From the NCBI RefSeq assembly GCF_000756665.1, contig NZ_ARXV01000014.1:43938-107937 (forward strand): 64,000 nucleotides of DNA, read 5' to 3'. This DNA comes from Alcanivorax nanhaiticus. Lineage in GTDB: Bacteria; Pseudomonadota; Gammaproteobacteria; Pseudomonadales; Alcanivoracaceae. How positions within the stretch are numbered: position 1 is the first letter of the stretch; each line of letters opens with the position of its first letter. The notes beneath the pieces are model-generated. The model was not told the DNA's origin. It searched no databases and saw nothing but the letters and a program-made list of their open reading frames with translations. A program made the translations under genes and the position numbers. Positions 1-7,723 of this stretch are shown here, piece after piece.

Positions 1-86
1 GCCAAGGCCTCCTGAGCCGGAAAATGTGATAGGGTGCAGCTTGTTCGCCGTACCCCGAAGATTCCCGACAAGGGCAGCACGACAAC

Positions 87-1397
87 ATGAAAGCCAGTCT
101 GGCCAAAGAAGTTAACCGCATTGTCGGCCTTGTCACCCTGGCCGCCCTTGCCGCCCTTGCCGTCGGCCATATCTGGCCGCTGCTGGTGGGGCTGATCGGT
201 TATATTTTCTGGAGCACCCGCCAGCTGTTTGCCCTGTATAGCTGGCTGGTGCGCGATGACCATACCGAACCACCGGACAGCATCGGCTTGTGGGGTGAGT
301 TCTACACCCGTCTTGAACATCTCTTCCAGAAAGAGCGCCGTGCCCAGGAAACACTGCAAGGCATTATTCATCGTGCCCAGCAATCGGTAAATGCACTGGA
401 AGACGTGGTAATCCTGATTGACCAGCACGGCTATCTGGAATACTGGAACCGCGCCGCCGAACGTTACATGGGTTTCAATGCAGCCCAGGATCTCGGACAG
501 CCCCTGACCAATCTGATCCGTCATCCCCGCTTTACCGATTACCTGCACGAAGGTGATTTCCGCGAAGCACTGGAAATTCCTTCACCGGTGGATGACAACC
601 GTATTCTGCAATTTCGTGTGACGGAGTTCGGTGTTGGCGAGCAGCTGCTGATGGCACGGGATGTCACGCGCCTTCATCACCTTGAACAAATGCGCAAAGA
701 CTTTGTGGCTAACGTCAGCCATGAGTTGAAGACGCCACTCACTGTTCTGAAGGGATATCTGGAAACCCTGCTCGACACCGTTCCCGATGAACAATCACGA
801 TTGCGCCGGGCGCTTTCCCAGATGGAGAGCCAGTCCAATCGCATGGAAGCCCTGGTAACGGACTTACTGCTGTTATCGCGGCTGGAGAATACTGACGCCG
901 ACAACGACCGCCAGGCGGTGGCCGTGCATGGCATGCTCAACCGAATGCGCGAAAATGCCCAGGCCATCAGTACCGACAAACAGCACACGATTGAACTGGA
1001 TGTACCGGAAGGGGCTCGCCTGGTTGCCAATCCCGCCGAGCTGGAAAGCGCTTTCGGCAACCTGATCACCAACGCCGTGAAATACACCCCGGATAACGGC
1101 CTCATTCGTATTCATTGGTGGCAAGATGACAAGGGAGCACATCTCTCTGTCACGGACAACGGCCTGGGCATCGATCCCGCTCATATTCCCCGACTGACAG
1201 AACGCTTCTACCGCCCCGATAACAGCCGTGTCACCCAAACCGGCGGTACCGGCCTGGGTCTGGCCATCGTAAAACATGTCATGATCCGTCATGGCGGCAG
1301 GCTGGAGATCAAGAGCCAGCTGGGACAAGGCAGCACCTTCACCTGCCACTTCCCGCCGGAAAGACTGGTCAACAAGCCCACTGCCGTAGCGGGATAA
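87..1397 (+). CDS. phoR: Phosphate regulon sensor histidine kinase PhoR
   Basis: Membrane histidine kinase of 436 residues that is expected to sense phosphate limitation with the Pst transporter and phosphorylate PhoB. Two hydrophobic segments lie at about 11-45, followed by a PhoR-type linker and a PAS domain (about 96-195, with the DVVILIDQHG stretch). The HisKA H-box is SHELKTPLTVLKGYLE with the phospho-acceptor His near residue 212. The ATPase domain shows an N-box (NLITNAVKYTP) and G-boxes (DNGLGI, GGTGLGLAIVKHV). Length and order match PhoR of Pseudomonas. phoB would be expected just before the window. The short cytoplasmic N-terminus and the absence of a large periplasmic loop are normal for PhoR and argue against other sensor kinases. 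Confidence 0.9.
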   Translation: MKASLAKEVNRIVGLVTLAALAALAVGHIWPLLVGLIGYIFWSTRQLFALYSWLVRDDHTEPPDSIGLWGEFYTRLEHLFQKERRAQETLQGIIHRAQQSVNALEDVVILIDQHGYLEYWNRAAERYMGFNAAQDLGQPLTNLIRHPRFTDYLHEGDFREALEIPSPVDDNRILQFRVTEFGVGEQLLMARDVTRLHHLEQMRKDFVANVSHELKTPLTVLKGYLETLLDTVPDEQSRLRRALSQMESQSNRMEALVTDLLLLSRLENTDADNDRQAVAVHGMLNRMRENAQAISTDKQHTIELDVPEGARLVANPAELESAFGNLITNAVKYTPDNGLIRIHWWQDDKGAHLSVTDNGLGIDPAHIPRLTERFYRPDNSRVTQTGGTGLGLAIVKHVMIRHGGRLEIKSQLGQGSTFTCHFPPERLVNKPTAVAG

Positions 1398-1461
1398 ATC
1401 CCGTCTGCAGATGCGTCTCTCCTGCGAGCGGCAGTGTTATCGTCGCGATCAATATGGCTTC

Positions 1462-1537
1462 AAGCAACGAGTTGCGAGTTGCGAAAATCAAAAACGGGTT
1501 TGCCTTTCGAAACTCGCTACTCGTCACTCGCTTATGA
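1462..1537. repeat. Heptamer-armed palindromic element E1 (GAGTTNC class)
   Basis: Left arm GAGTTGC repeated in 7-bp steps and ending in GCGAAAA. Right arm TTTCGAAACTCG followed by ACTCGNN heptamers in inverted orientation. The short interior reads AATCAAAAACGGGTTTGCC. It lies between phoR and the LOG-family gene and ends about 33 bp before the next start codon. The interior resembles that of the copy at 62525-62626. Confidence 0.75.
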
Positions 1538-1570
1538 CGTTATCTAATCGCTTTAACATCAGAGAAATTC

Positions 1571-2155
1571 ATGAAAAAAATCTGTGTGTATTGCGGCTCC
1601 AGCTCCGGCAAGGGTGATGCCTATCTTTCTGCGGCGGACGCCTTGGCTCAGGCGATGGTAGAACGGGGGCTCGGCCTGGTATATGGCGGCGCCAGCATTG
1701 GCGTGATGGGAGCACTGGCACAGGCGGTAATGAAACTCGGCGGCGAAGTGGTAGGCATCATGCCCGAAGCGCTAATGCGCCGGGAAATCGGCAGTGATCA
1801 TCTCACCGAACTGCAAGTCGTCGGTTCCATGCACGAACGAAAGGCCGCCATGGCGGAGCAGTCTGATGGGTTTATCGCCCTGCCCGGTGGCATGGGCACG
1901 CTGGAAGAAATGTTTGAAATCCTTACCTGGGGCCAGCTCGGTTTTCATAATAAACCCATTGGCCTGCTGAATATTGATGATTACTACCATCACCTGATCC
2001 AGTTTCTGGATCACTCGGTAGAACAGGGACTACTGCGCCAGCAACATCGTGACTTGCTGCGGGTTCAACAAGACCCGGGCATCCTGCTGGACAGCTTTCT
2101 CAACGAGCCCGCCCCCCTGCTGGATATCTGGATCGAGTGTAAAGAGCAGTTGTAA
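1571..2155 (+). CDS. LOG family protein (cytokinin-riboside-monophosphate phosphoribohydrolase-like)
   Basis: 194-residue Rossmann-fold protein of the LOG/TIGR00730 family. It carries the diagnostic PGGMGTLEE nucleotide-binding and catalytic motif at residues 105-113 and the YGGASIGVMG loop near 38-47. Characterised members hydrolyse nucleoside 5'-monophosphates, releasing the base and ribose 5-phosphate. Older annotations call these lysine decarboxylases, which is incorrect for this short family. The start ATG is followed by the typical KKICVYCGS beginning. It stands alone between two heptamer-repeat elements, so it is probably monocistronic. The physiological substrate cannot be read from the sequence. 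Confidence 0.85.
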   Translation: MKKICVYCGSSSGKGDAYLSAADALAQAMVERGLGLVYGGASIGVMGALAQAVMKLGGEVVGIMPEALMRREIGSDHLTELQVVGSMHERKAAMAEQSDGFIALPGGMGTLEEMFEILTWGQLGFHNKPIGLLNIDDYYHHLIQFLDHSVEQGLLRQQHRDLLRVQQDPGILLDSFLNEPAPLLDIWIECKEQL

Positions 2156-2190
2156 AAAGAGGCGCTGCACCAATCATGCAGCTCGCGAAA

Positions 2191-2345
2191 TAGTTTCGAG
2201 TTTCGAGTTTCGAGTTTCGAGTTTCGAGTTTCGAGTTTCGAGTTTCGAGTTTCGAAAAGAAAAACCCGGCCCGGATATAACCGAAAGGTTTTCTTGATCT
2301 TTTTTCCTTTCGCAACTCGAAACTCGTTACTCGCAACTCACGCCT
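2191..2345. repeat. Heptamer-armed palindromic element E2 with nine perfect AGTTTCG copies
   Basis: Nine uninterrupted copies of AGTTTCG run from 2192 to 2254. They are followed by an A-rich interior and, at about 2308-2345, inverted arms built of CAACTCG/AAACTCG/TTACTCG heptamers. The element fills the gap between the convergent LOG-family gene and the FMN reductase gene and reaches within 5 bp of the latter's stop codon. It is the longest homogeneous array in the window, so its copy number may vary between strains. Confidence 0.85.
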
Positions 2346-2349
2346 TATC

Positions 2350-2895
2350 TTACCCCTTCAGGGTATCGTGCCAGTCCTTCAAGGCCTGAAGTTGCTTGGC
2401 AAGCATTTCACGGCTGTTCTCATCCGTGAGATTACCATTGGCATCGCACTTCTGGTGCGCGGCCGACACGAACACCTCTGGCTTGTTCAGCGGGTGCACA
2501 TCAAGAAATACCAACACCTGGCGCAGGTGATACTGACTACGGCTGGTTCCCATACCTCCCATGGACGCCCCCATGATGGCCGCCGGCTTTCCGGCGAAGA
2601 TGCTGCCAGGCACACGGGATAACCAATCGATGGTATTTTTCAACACACCAGGAATGGAATAGTTATATTCCGGTGTTGCGAAGAGCAGGGCATCTGCCTT
2701 GATAACTTGCTGAGCCAGATAATCCACCGCCGCCGGCTTACTATCACCATCTTCATCACCGTTGTAGAGCGGCACCGCCGAAATGTCCGCCTGCTCGATA
2801 ACAACACCCGCAGGCGCGAGTTCTACCGCAGCACGAACCAACCCGGAATTAAAAGATCCCTGTCTGAGTGATCCGGAAAATGCCAACACATTCAT
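2350..2895 (-). CDS. NAD(P)H-dependent FMN reductase / quinone reductase family
   Basis: 181-residue flavodoxin-fold enzyme. The phosphate-binding loop SGSLRQGSFN is at residues 7-16 and the flavin-contacting PEYNYSIPGVLKNTIDW segment at 75-91, as in ChrR/YieF and related NAD(P)H:quinone or azo reductases. It should bind FMN and carry out two-electron reduction of quinones or other acceptors in the cytoplasm. It belongs to a local group of detoxification genes (pirin, glutathionyl-hydroquinone reductase, AzoR). The exact electron acceptor cannot be assigned. Confidence 0.85.
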   Translation of the reverse strand: MNVLAFSGSLRQGSFNSGLVRAAVELAPAGVVIEQADISAVPLYNGDEDGDSKPAAVDYLAQQVIKADALLFATPEYNYSIPGVLKNTIDWLSRVPGSIFAGKPAAIMGASMGGMGTSRSQYHLRQVLVFLDVHPLNKPEVFVSAAHQKCDANGNLTDENSREMLAKQLQALKDWHDTLKG

Positions 2896-3077
2896 TGTCT
2901 GCCTCTCTCGCTATTCATCAGGTTTATTGTTGCATGCTTTTTGCCACTGATGCCCAGTGTGGCACCCCGTCGTCGACCTGTCATTCCCTGGCGAAGTTAC
3001 GTCATTTTTTGCAAAGCCAGTTGTAATTTTTACGTATTGCCGCTGACATGACAGCACCCTACATGGTTATCTAATAG

Positions 3078-3089
3078 TGTCAGCTGACA
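3078..3089. promoter_or_regulatory. 12-bp perfect palindrome upstream of the YqaE-type gene
   Basis: TGTCAGCTGACA is a perfect palindrome about 50 bp upstream of the small membrane-protein start at 3138. It could be an operator, but no regulator is encoded next to it and palindromes of this size also occur by chance. Confidence 0.3.
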
Positions 3090-3137
3090 GCCCGGACAGG
3101 GCTATCCGCTCAAACAAAATCAACGGAGGCTTTCCTC

Positions 3138-3296
3138 ATGGATCTGCTTCGCATACTGATCGCCATCTTGCTGCCACCACTGGGCGTGTTTCTGCAGGAG
3201 GGACTGGGCAAACATTTCTGGATTAACATCCTGCTCACCCTGTTCGGTTATCTACCCGGCATCGTGCATGCGGTGTGGATCATTGCTTCGCGCTAA
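3138..3296 (+). CDS. YqaE/Pmp3 family small membrane protein
   Basis: 52-residue protein (MDLLRILIAI... to ...VWIIASR) with two hydrophobic helices and the family pattern ILLPPLGVFLQEG followed by FWINILLTLFGYLPGIVHA. This is the UPF0057/Pmp3 proteolipid family, linked in yeast, plants and bacteria to stress and membrane-potential homeostasis. A strong ribosome-binding site (ACGGAGG) lies 9 bp before the ATG and a hairpin terminator follows. It has its own upstream region of about 240 bp, so it is likely a single-gene transcript. Confidence 0.9.
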   Translation: MDLLRILIAILLPPLGVFLQEGLGKHFWINILLTLFGYLPGIVHAVWIIASR

Positions 3297-3302
3297 CAAA
3301 AA

Positions 3303-3329
3303 CGCCCCGGACTGGCCGGGGCGTGGTTT
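3303..3329 (+). terminator. Terminator between the YqaE-type and pirin genes
   Basis: Perfect 8-bp GC stem CGCCCCGG/CCGGGGCG (3303-3310 and 3316-3323) with a 5-base loop, placed 7 bp after the upstream stop codon. It is preceded by an A-run and followed by GTGGTTTG, so it could act in both directions for the convergent genes. Confidence 0.7.
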
Positions 3330-3332
3330 GCT

Positions 3333-4193
3333 TCAGAACAATGATGGCTCTGCGGTGAGGGTTCCATCGCGATAATCACTCAGCGCCTGATTGATCTCAT
3401 CCTGAGTATTCATCACAAAGGGACCGTACTGGGCAATGGGTTCGCCCAACGGTTTACCCGCCAGCACCAACAAGCGCGCACCGTCCTTTCCGGCCTTCAC
3501 ACTAACGGCATCTCCATCGGTCAACGTCGCCAGGTGATCGCTTTTCACCGTTTCACCCGCCACATCAAGCGCCCCTTCAAATACGTAAAGGAAGCTGCCA
3601 TAGCCACGGGTTACCGGCACCGTCAGACTTTCCTGCGGGCGCAACACCACATCCAGATATAGTGGATCAGTGGTGCCGCCTTTCACCGGCGCGGTCAGCA
3701 CACTGTTTTCCAATGTGACTTCACCGGCAATGGCTTTCACCTGGCCTCCGGTAGATAAATCCAACCGGGGCATCTCGGTATCAGCAACATCGCGATACCC
3801 CGCCGGCTTCATCTTTTCTGCCGCTGGCAGGTTGATCCAGAGTTGAAAACCGCGCAGCAAACCATCCTGCTGCTGGGGCATTTCTTCATGGATAATGCCA
3901 CGGCCAGCTGTCATCCATTGCACGCCACCCTGCTTGAGATCACCTTCATTTCCCAGGTGATCACGGTGACGCATGTGGCCCTCCACCAGATAGGTCACGG
4001 TTTCAAAACCGCGATGGGGATGCGGCGGGAAACCGGCAATGTAGTCGTCGGGATTATCCGAGGAGAAGGCATCCAGCATCAGGAACGGATCCAGCCGCAC
4101 CATCGGGTTGTAACCCAATGCACGTTTGAGACGTACGCCAGCACCGTCAGATGTATCCAGCGCCCGGATGGTATTGAGAATTGTACGTTCCAT
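3333..4193 (-). CDS. Pirin family protein (bicupin, possible quercetinase)
   Basis: 286-residue pirin. The N-terminal cupin holds the metal ligands His58 and His60 (PPHPHRGFETVTYLVEG), His102 and Glu104 (GRGIIHEE), matching the iron site of human pirin and E. coli YhhW. Pirins are non-haem iron proteins; some bacterial members oxidise quercetin, others act as redox regulators. The C-terminal cupin (about 160-280) lacks the metal residues, as usual. It is followed downstream by the YqaE terminator in the opposite direction and preceded by element E3. Confidence 0.88.
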   Translation of the reverse strand: MERTILNTIRALDTSDGAGVRLKRALGYNPMVRLDPFLMLDAFSSDNPDDYIAGFPPHPHRGFETVTYLVEGHMRHRDHLGNEGDLKQGGVQWMTAGRGIIHEEMPQQQDGLLRGFQLWINLPAAEKMKPAGYRDVADTEMPRLDLSTGGQVKAIAGEVTLENSVLTAPVKGGTTDPLYLDVVLRPQESLTVPVTRGYGSFLYVFEGALDVAGETVKSDHLATLTDGDAVSVKAGKDGARLLVLAGKPLGEPIAQYGPFVMNTQDEINQALSDYRDGTLTAEPSLF

Positions 4194-4210
4194 GGGAACC
4201 TCCTTTGAAA

Positions 4211-4296
4211 AAAGCTACGAGCTGCCAGCTACTAGCTTCGAGTTGAAAAAATCAAAATCTTTTCCTCGCAGCTAGTAGCTCATAGCTAGCAGCTGA
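4211..4296. repeat. Heptamer-armed palindromic element E3 (AGCTNCG class)
   Basis: Left arm AGCTACG-AGCTGCC-AGCTACT-AGCTTCG and right arm its inverted counterpart (GCAGCTAGTAGCTCATAGCTAGCAGCTG), around an AT-rich interior of about 20 bp. It keeps the 7-bp period and the Y-arm/GAAAA junction of E1 and E2 but uses a different heptamer. The right arm overlaps the 3' end of the next gene. Confidence 0.75.
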
Positions 4297-5287
4297 TCTT
4301 TCTTTCCCCCAATCGATCTCGATCGTGGGGAGTATGCCAATCCAGTTGCGGACCGATAGAAATAATCCCGTGGGGATTCACTGTCGGATGACTGCGGAAA
4401 TAGTGATGGCGAATGTGTGCCATGTTCACAGTTTCTGCCACATCAGGCAGCTGGTAGATATCCTTCAAATAACCCTGCAGGTTCGGGTAATCACTGATCC
4501 GTTTGCGGTCACATTTGAAGTGGGTGACGTACACCGGATCGAACCGCACCAGAGTGGTCCACAACCGTATATCCGCTTCCGTTAACGTGTTACCAACCAG
4601 ATAACGCTGCTCGCTCAAGTGCTGCTCCAGCACATCCAGCCGGTCAAACAGTGTGGTGACCGCTTCGTCGTAGGCATCCTGGCTGGTAGCAAAACCACTT
4701 TTGTACACGCCATTGTTCACGTCGTGGTACACCGCCTCATTAATAGCATCAATTTCTGCTCGCAACGCATCAGGGTAATAGTTTCCCGGCGTCGCGCCCA
4801 AATGATCAAAGCTGGTATTGAGCATGCGGATAATTTCAGCAGATTCATTGCTGACAATGGTTTCCTGCTGTTTGTCCCACAACACCGGCACCGTTACTCG
4901 ACCGGTGTAATTTTCATCTGCTTTCAGGTAAAGCTCATACAGCTTTTCAAAATGGTAGAGACCATCGCCGGTGGCACCATCAAAGTCATCACTCAGCTCC
5001 CAACCATTTTCCAGCATGTGTGGGTGCACAACGGACACACCAATGTGATCCTGCAATCCTTTCAGTGCCCGCACAATCAAAGTGCGATGTGCCCAGGGAC
5101 AGGCGTAGGAGACATATAAATGGTAGCGATCACTTTCTGCCGCAAAGCCGCCTTCACCACTGGGGCCATCCTCACCATTGGCGGTCACCCAGTTGCGAAA
5201 CTGACTTTCAGAACGCTTGAAGCGACCACCCGTGCTCTTGGTGTCGTACCATTTGTCCTGCCACTTACCGTCGACTAACAGTCCCAT
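4286..5287 (-). CDS. Glutathionyl-hydroquinone reductase (GST Xi class, YqjG/EcfG type)
   Basis: 333-residue enzyme of the Xi glutathione transferase class. The catalytic Cys63 lies in SYACPWAHRTLIVRALKGL. The family segments VTVPVLWDKQ, VSNESAEIIRMLN and the C-terminal all-helical domain with DIRLWTTLVRFDPVYVTHFKCD follow. These enzymes reduce glutathionyl-hydroquinones to hydroquinones with glutathione in the cytoplasm. The N-terminal LLVDGKWQDKWYDTKSTGGRF stretch is typical of the family and supports the chosen start. It sits among other quinone- and electrophile-related reductases. Confidence 0.9.
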   Translation of the reverse strand: MGLLVDGKWQDKWYDTKSTGGRFKRSESQFRNWVTANGEDGPSGEGGFAAESDRYHLYVSYACPWAHRTLIVRALKGLQDHIGVSVVHPHMLENGWELSDDFDGATGDGLYHFEKLYELYLKADENYTGRVTVPVLWDKQQETIVSNESAEIIRMLNTSFDHLGATPGNYYPDALRAEIDAINEAVYHDVNNGVYKSGFATSQDAYDEAVTTLFDRLDVLEQHLSEQRYLVGNTLTEADIRLWTTLVRFDPVYVTHFKCDRKRISDYPNLQGYLKDIYQLPDVAETVNMAHIRHHYFRSHPTVNPHGIISIGPQLDWHTPHDRDRLGERKISC

Positions 5288-5337
5288 GATGTCTCCTTTG
5301 GCTTCACAGCGGGTTTTCGACTTTTTCGAAGAGCCAA

Positions 5338-5494
5338 AGCAAGTTTCAAGTTACAAGTTACAAGTTACAACGCGCCATCATGTCCTCGTTGATTCTCGAC
5401 CTGATGCCCGCGACGCAACCCCTTGGGCGCGGAGGTAACATTCGAATAATCATCTACCTTTCTCGCGCCTTGTAACTTGTAACTTGCTCCTCGC
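5338..5494. repeat. Heptamer-armed palindromic element E4 (AAGTTNC class, long interior)
   Basis: Left arm AAGTTTC followed by three AAGTTAC heptamers ending in AACGCG. Right arm CGCGCCTTGTAACTTGTAACTTGC inverted. The interior of about 90 bp contains TGCCCGCG and GCGGAG, shared with E6. It occupies the space between the azoR and glutathionyl-hydroquinone reductase genes. Confidence 0.75.
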
Positions 5495-5524
5495 ACTTGG
5501 CGATAACGCATTCGTCGAAATAAT

Positions 5525-6115
5525 TTACTGCGCAATCGCCGCTTTCGCTTCATCCATGGCTTTCGCCTTGGTCTCATCACCCATGTTCAAACCTTCGGCG
5601 AACACGAACTCCACACTGGTGATACCTACGAAGCTGAAGAACAACTTGATGTACGGCGTCACCGTATCATTTTCGGTGCCGGCGTAGAGTCCGCCACGGG
5701 CAGCCAGTACCGTCACCGGTTTGTCCGCGATCAGGCCCTGCGGACCATTCTCGGTGTAGCGGAAAGTGATGCCCGCACGCGCCACATGATCAATCCAGCT
5801 TTTCAGCTGGCTGGGGATGCCAAAGTTGTACATGGGCACACCCACCACCACCTGATCTGCCGCTTTCAGCTCCTCGATCAGTGCCATGGAGAAATCATCT
5901 ACCTGCTGCTGCTCCGCAGTCCGCTTCTCCACCGGAGTAAAGAACGCGCCTACGCGCTCGCCGTCCAGATGCGGAATCGGGTTGGCTCCCAGATCACGCT
6001 CCACGATAGTCGCCTGGGGATGCGCGGCCTTAAGCGCCTCTACTTTGGCATTCACCAGGGCAGAGGAGTTGCCTCCATCGCTGAAAACGCTGCTTTTGAT
6101 CACCAGAATATTCAT
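5525..6115 (-). CDS. azoR: FMN-dependent NADH azoreductase
   Basis: 196-residue flavodoxin-like enzyme with the family segments KSSVFSDGGNSSAL (phosphate loop), VGVPMYNFGIPSQLKSWIDHVARAGITFRY (flavin contact) and LAARGGLY. It reduces quinones and azo compounds with NADH. The start at 6115 has GGAG about 8 bp upstream; an in-frame ATG 12 bp earlier overlaps that ribosome-binding site and is unlikely. It is divergent from the LysR-type regulator at 6242, which probably controls it. Confidence 0.9.
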   Translation of the reverse strand: MNILVIKSSVFSDGGNSSALVNAKVEALKAAHPQATIVERDLGANPIPHLDGERVGAFFTPVEKRTAEQQQVDDFSMALIEELKAADQVVVGVPMYNFGIPSQLKSWIDHVARAGITFRYTENGPQGLIADKPVTVLAARGGLYAGTENDTVTPYIKLFFSFVGITSVEFVFAEGLNMGDETKAKAMDEAKAAIAQ

Positions 6116-6157
6116 GTCTCGCTCCATCTTTGGCTCACCGACCGCCTTGGTCTGGTG

Positions 6158-6195
6158 TATTTAATCGATGTAGCTATTGTGATTTCAGTTAAATA
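6158..6195. promoter_or_regulatory. Divergent azoR/LysR promoter region with inverted repeat
   Basis: The 126-bp intergenic region is AT-rich and contains TATTTAA (6158-6164) and its inverted copy TTAAATA (6189-6195) flanking ATCGAT. This is the usual setting for LysR-type autoregulation and control of the divergent target, but the binding site itself is not proven. Confidence 0.4.
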
Positions 6196-6241
6196 GATAT
6201 AAAACAGAACAAATTTGCTTGTTTAGGTCAGGAAATTCGAT

Positions 6242-7144
6242 ATGTCAGCCAAGATCACGCTGGACCAGTGGCAGGCGCTCATCGCCGTGGTGGATGAGGG
6301 CGGGTATGCCAACGCGGCAGAAGCGCTGGACAAGAGCCAGTCTGCGATCAGCTATGCGGTGCAGAAAATCGAAACCGAGCTCGGCATCCGCGCCTTTGCG
6401 CTGGAAGGCCGTAAAGCCAAACTCACAGAAACCGGCCAGATGCTCTATCGTCAGGCCAAGATCCTGGTGGAAGAGGCAGAGCGCATCGAAAGTACTGCGA
6501 TCCAGCTGAGCCAGGGCTGGGAGCCACTGGTGCGGGTCACCGCAGATGCCCTGTTTCCCCAGCACTGCATGCTCACTGCCCTGGATGCGTTTGCCCGCCA
6601 GAGCCCGTTAACCCGCATCGAATACACGGAAACCGTGCTGTCAGGTACCGATGAAGCCCTGCTGCGCAAGGAAGCCGATGTAGTGGTAAATGCCCGGATT
6701 CCCCCCGGTTTTGTGGGCGAGCCCCTGATGCGGGTGCGCTTTCTGGCGGTGGCGGCGGCGGATCATCCACTCAACCAGATGGACAGCCTGACCCACGAGG
6801 ATCTCCGCCAGCACCGCCAGATCGTGATTCGCGATTCCGGCACCCGGCGTATTGATGCGGGCTGGTTGGGGGCAGAGCAGCGCTGGACCGTGTCCCATTC
6901 TTCCACCCGCAATGCCGCGATCCGCCGTGGCCTGGGCTTTGCCTGGATGCCCGAATCCGACATCGGCACCAGCCTGGAGACCGGGGAGTTGAAAGTGTTG
7001 CCGCTCGCAGAAGGGTTCGAGCGGTTTGTGGATCTGCACCTGATCTATGCCGATGGCCAGTACGCTGGCCAGGCCGCGCGCTATCTTGGGGAACAGATCC
7101 GTCTGGCTGTTGCCCAACCTTGTCCGGGCGTCACGGTTTCCTGA
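6242..7144 (+). CDS. LysR-type transcriptional regulator
   Basis: 300-residue LysR protein. The N-terminal winged helix-turn-helix shows DQWQALIAVVDEGGYANAAEALDKSQSAISYAVQKIETELG, followed by the linker helix and a periplasmic-binding-protein-like effector domain (about 92-290). Its gene is divergent from azoR and shares a promoter region with it. By analogy with similar pairs it probably activates azoR in response to an electrophile or quinone. The inducer cannot be predicted. Confidence 0.88.
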   Translation: MSAKITLDQWQALIAVVDEGGYANAAEALDKSQSAISYAVQKIETELGIRAFALEGRKAKLTETGQMLYRQAKILVEEAERIESTAIQLSQGWEPLVRVTADALFPQHCMLTALDAFARQSPLTRIEYTETVLSGTDEALLRKEADVVVNARIPPGFVGEPLMRVRFLAVAAADHPLNQMDSLTHEDLRQHRQIVIRDSGTRRIDAGWLGAEQRWTVSHSSTRNAAIRRGLGFAWMPESDIGTSLETGELKVLPLAEGFERFVDLHLIYADGQYAGQAARYLGEQIRLAVAQPCPGVTVS

Positions 7145-7174
7145 TCACAACAGCCGCACACTGGAGTGACCCAC

Positions 7175-7702
7175 ATGATGGAGAAGAGCATGCGTCTACT
7201 GACCCTTTTTTTCGCCACCCTGCTGCTCAGCGCCTGTGTCAGCCCGGTTGTGATCGACCAGCAAGACAGCATTTCCCCAAGCCAGTACCAGAGCTACGCC
7301 TTCATCGAACAGGAGGAGGACAAGCCGCGGGCGCTGGACGACCAACGCGCCCGCAAGGCACTGGAAAGTGAGCTGGCCAGCAAGGGACTCAAACCCGTTG
7401 AGACAGATCAGGCCGACATTCAGGTCCGTCACTTCTTCAAGCGCGAGCAACGCTATGACGGAGACGTGATGCAATTCGGCTTTGGCTACGGGTTCAACAA
7501 CGTGGCCCTGGGGGCCAGCACACCTGTGGAAGGTGAGATGACGGAAGAGTACAAACTGGTGGTCCAGTTTGTGGATCCAGCCAGTAACAACGTGGTGTGG
7601 CAGGCCACCAGTCGCGACCGCCTCCACGACGAGATGAGCAGCGAACGGCGCCAAGCCCATATCAACAAGGCCGTGAAAGCGATGTTCGAGCGGTTTGACT
7701 GA
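7175..7702 (+). CDS. DUF4136 lipoprotein
   Basis: About 175 residues beginning MMEKSMRLLTLFFATLLLSAC, a lipoprotein signal with lipobox LSAC. The mature part has the DUF4136 pattern: a YQSYAF beta strand near the start, an ARKALESELASKGLKP helix, QADIQVRHFF, and a C-terminal VWQATSRDRL...INKAVKAMFERFD end. Members are outer-membrane or periplasmic lipoproteins of unknown role. The ATG at 7175 has GGAG 8 bp upstream; a start at 7190 with its own GGAG is also possible and leaves the same mature protein. Confidence 0.82.
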   Translation: MMEKSMRLLTLFFATLLLSACVSPVVIDQQDSISPSQYQSYAFIEQEEDKPRALDDQRARKALESELASKGLKPVETDQADIQVRHFFKREQRYDGDVMQFGFGYGFNNVALGASTPVEGEMTEEYKLVVQFVDPASNNVVWQATSRDRLHDEMSSERRQAHINKAVKAMFERFD

Positions 7703-7723
7703 CGGCTCTGCCAAGGAACCCTT

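Noticed and set aside
1..15. Possible last codons and stop of phoB (GCC AAG GCC TCC TGA)
   Set aside because: phoB is expected here, but four codons are too few to identify a protein end.
1411..1617. 68-codon open frame overlapping the LOG gene
   Set aside because: Reads through element E1; the LOG-family gene in another frame is well supported.
2192..2254. CRISPR array in the AGTTTCG repeats
   Set aside because: Repeats are 7 bp and contiguous, with no spacers and no cas genes.
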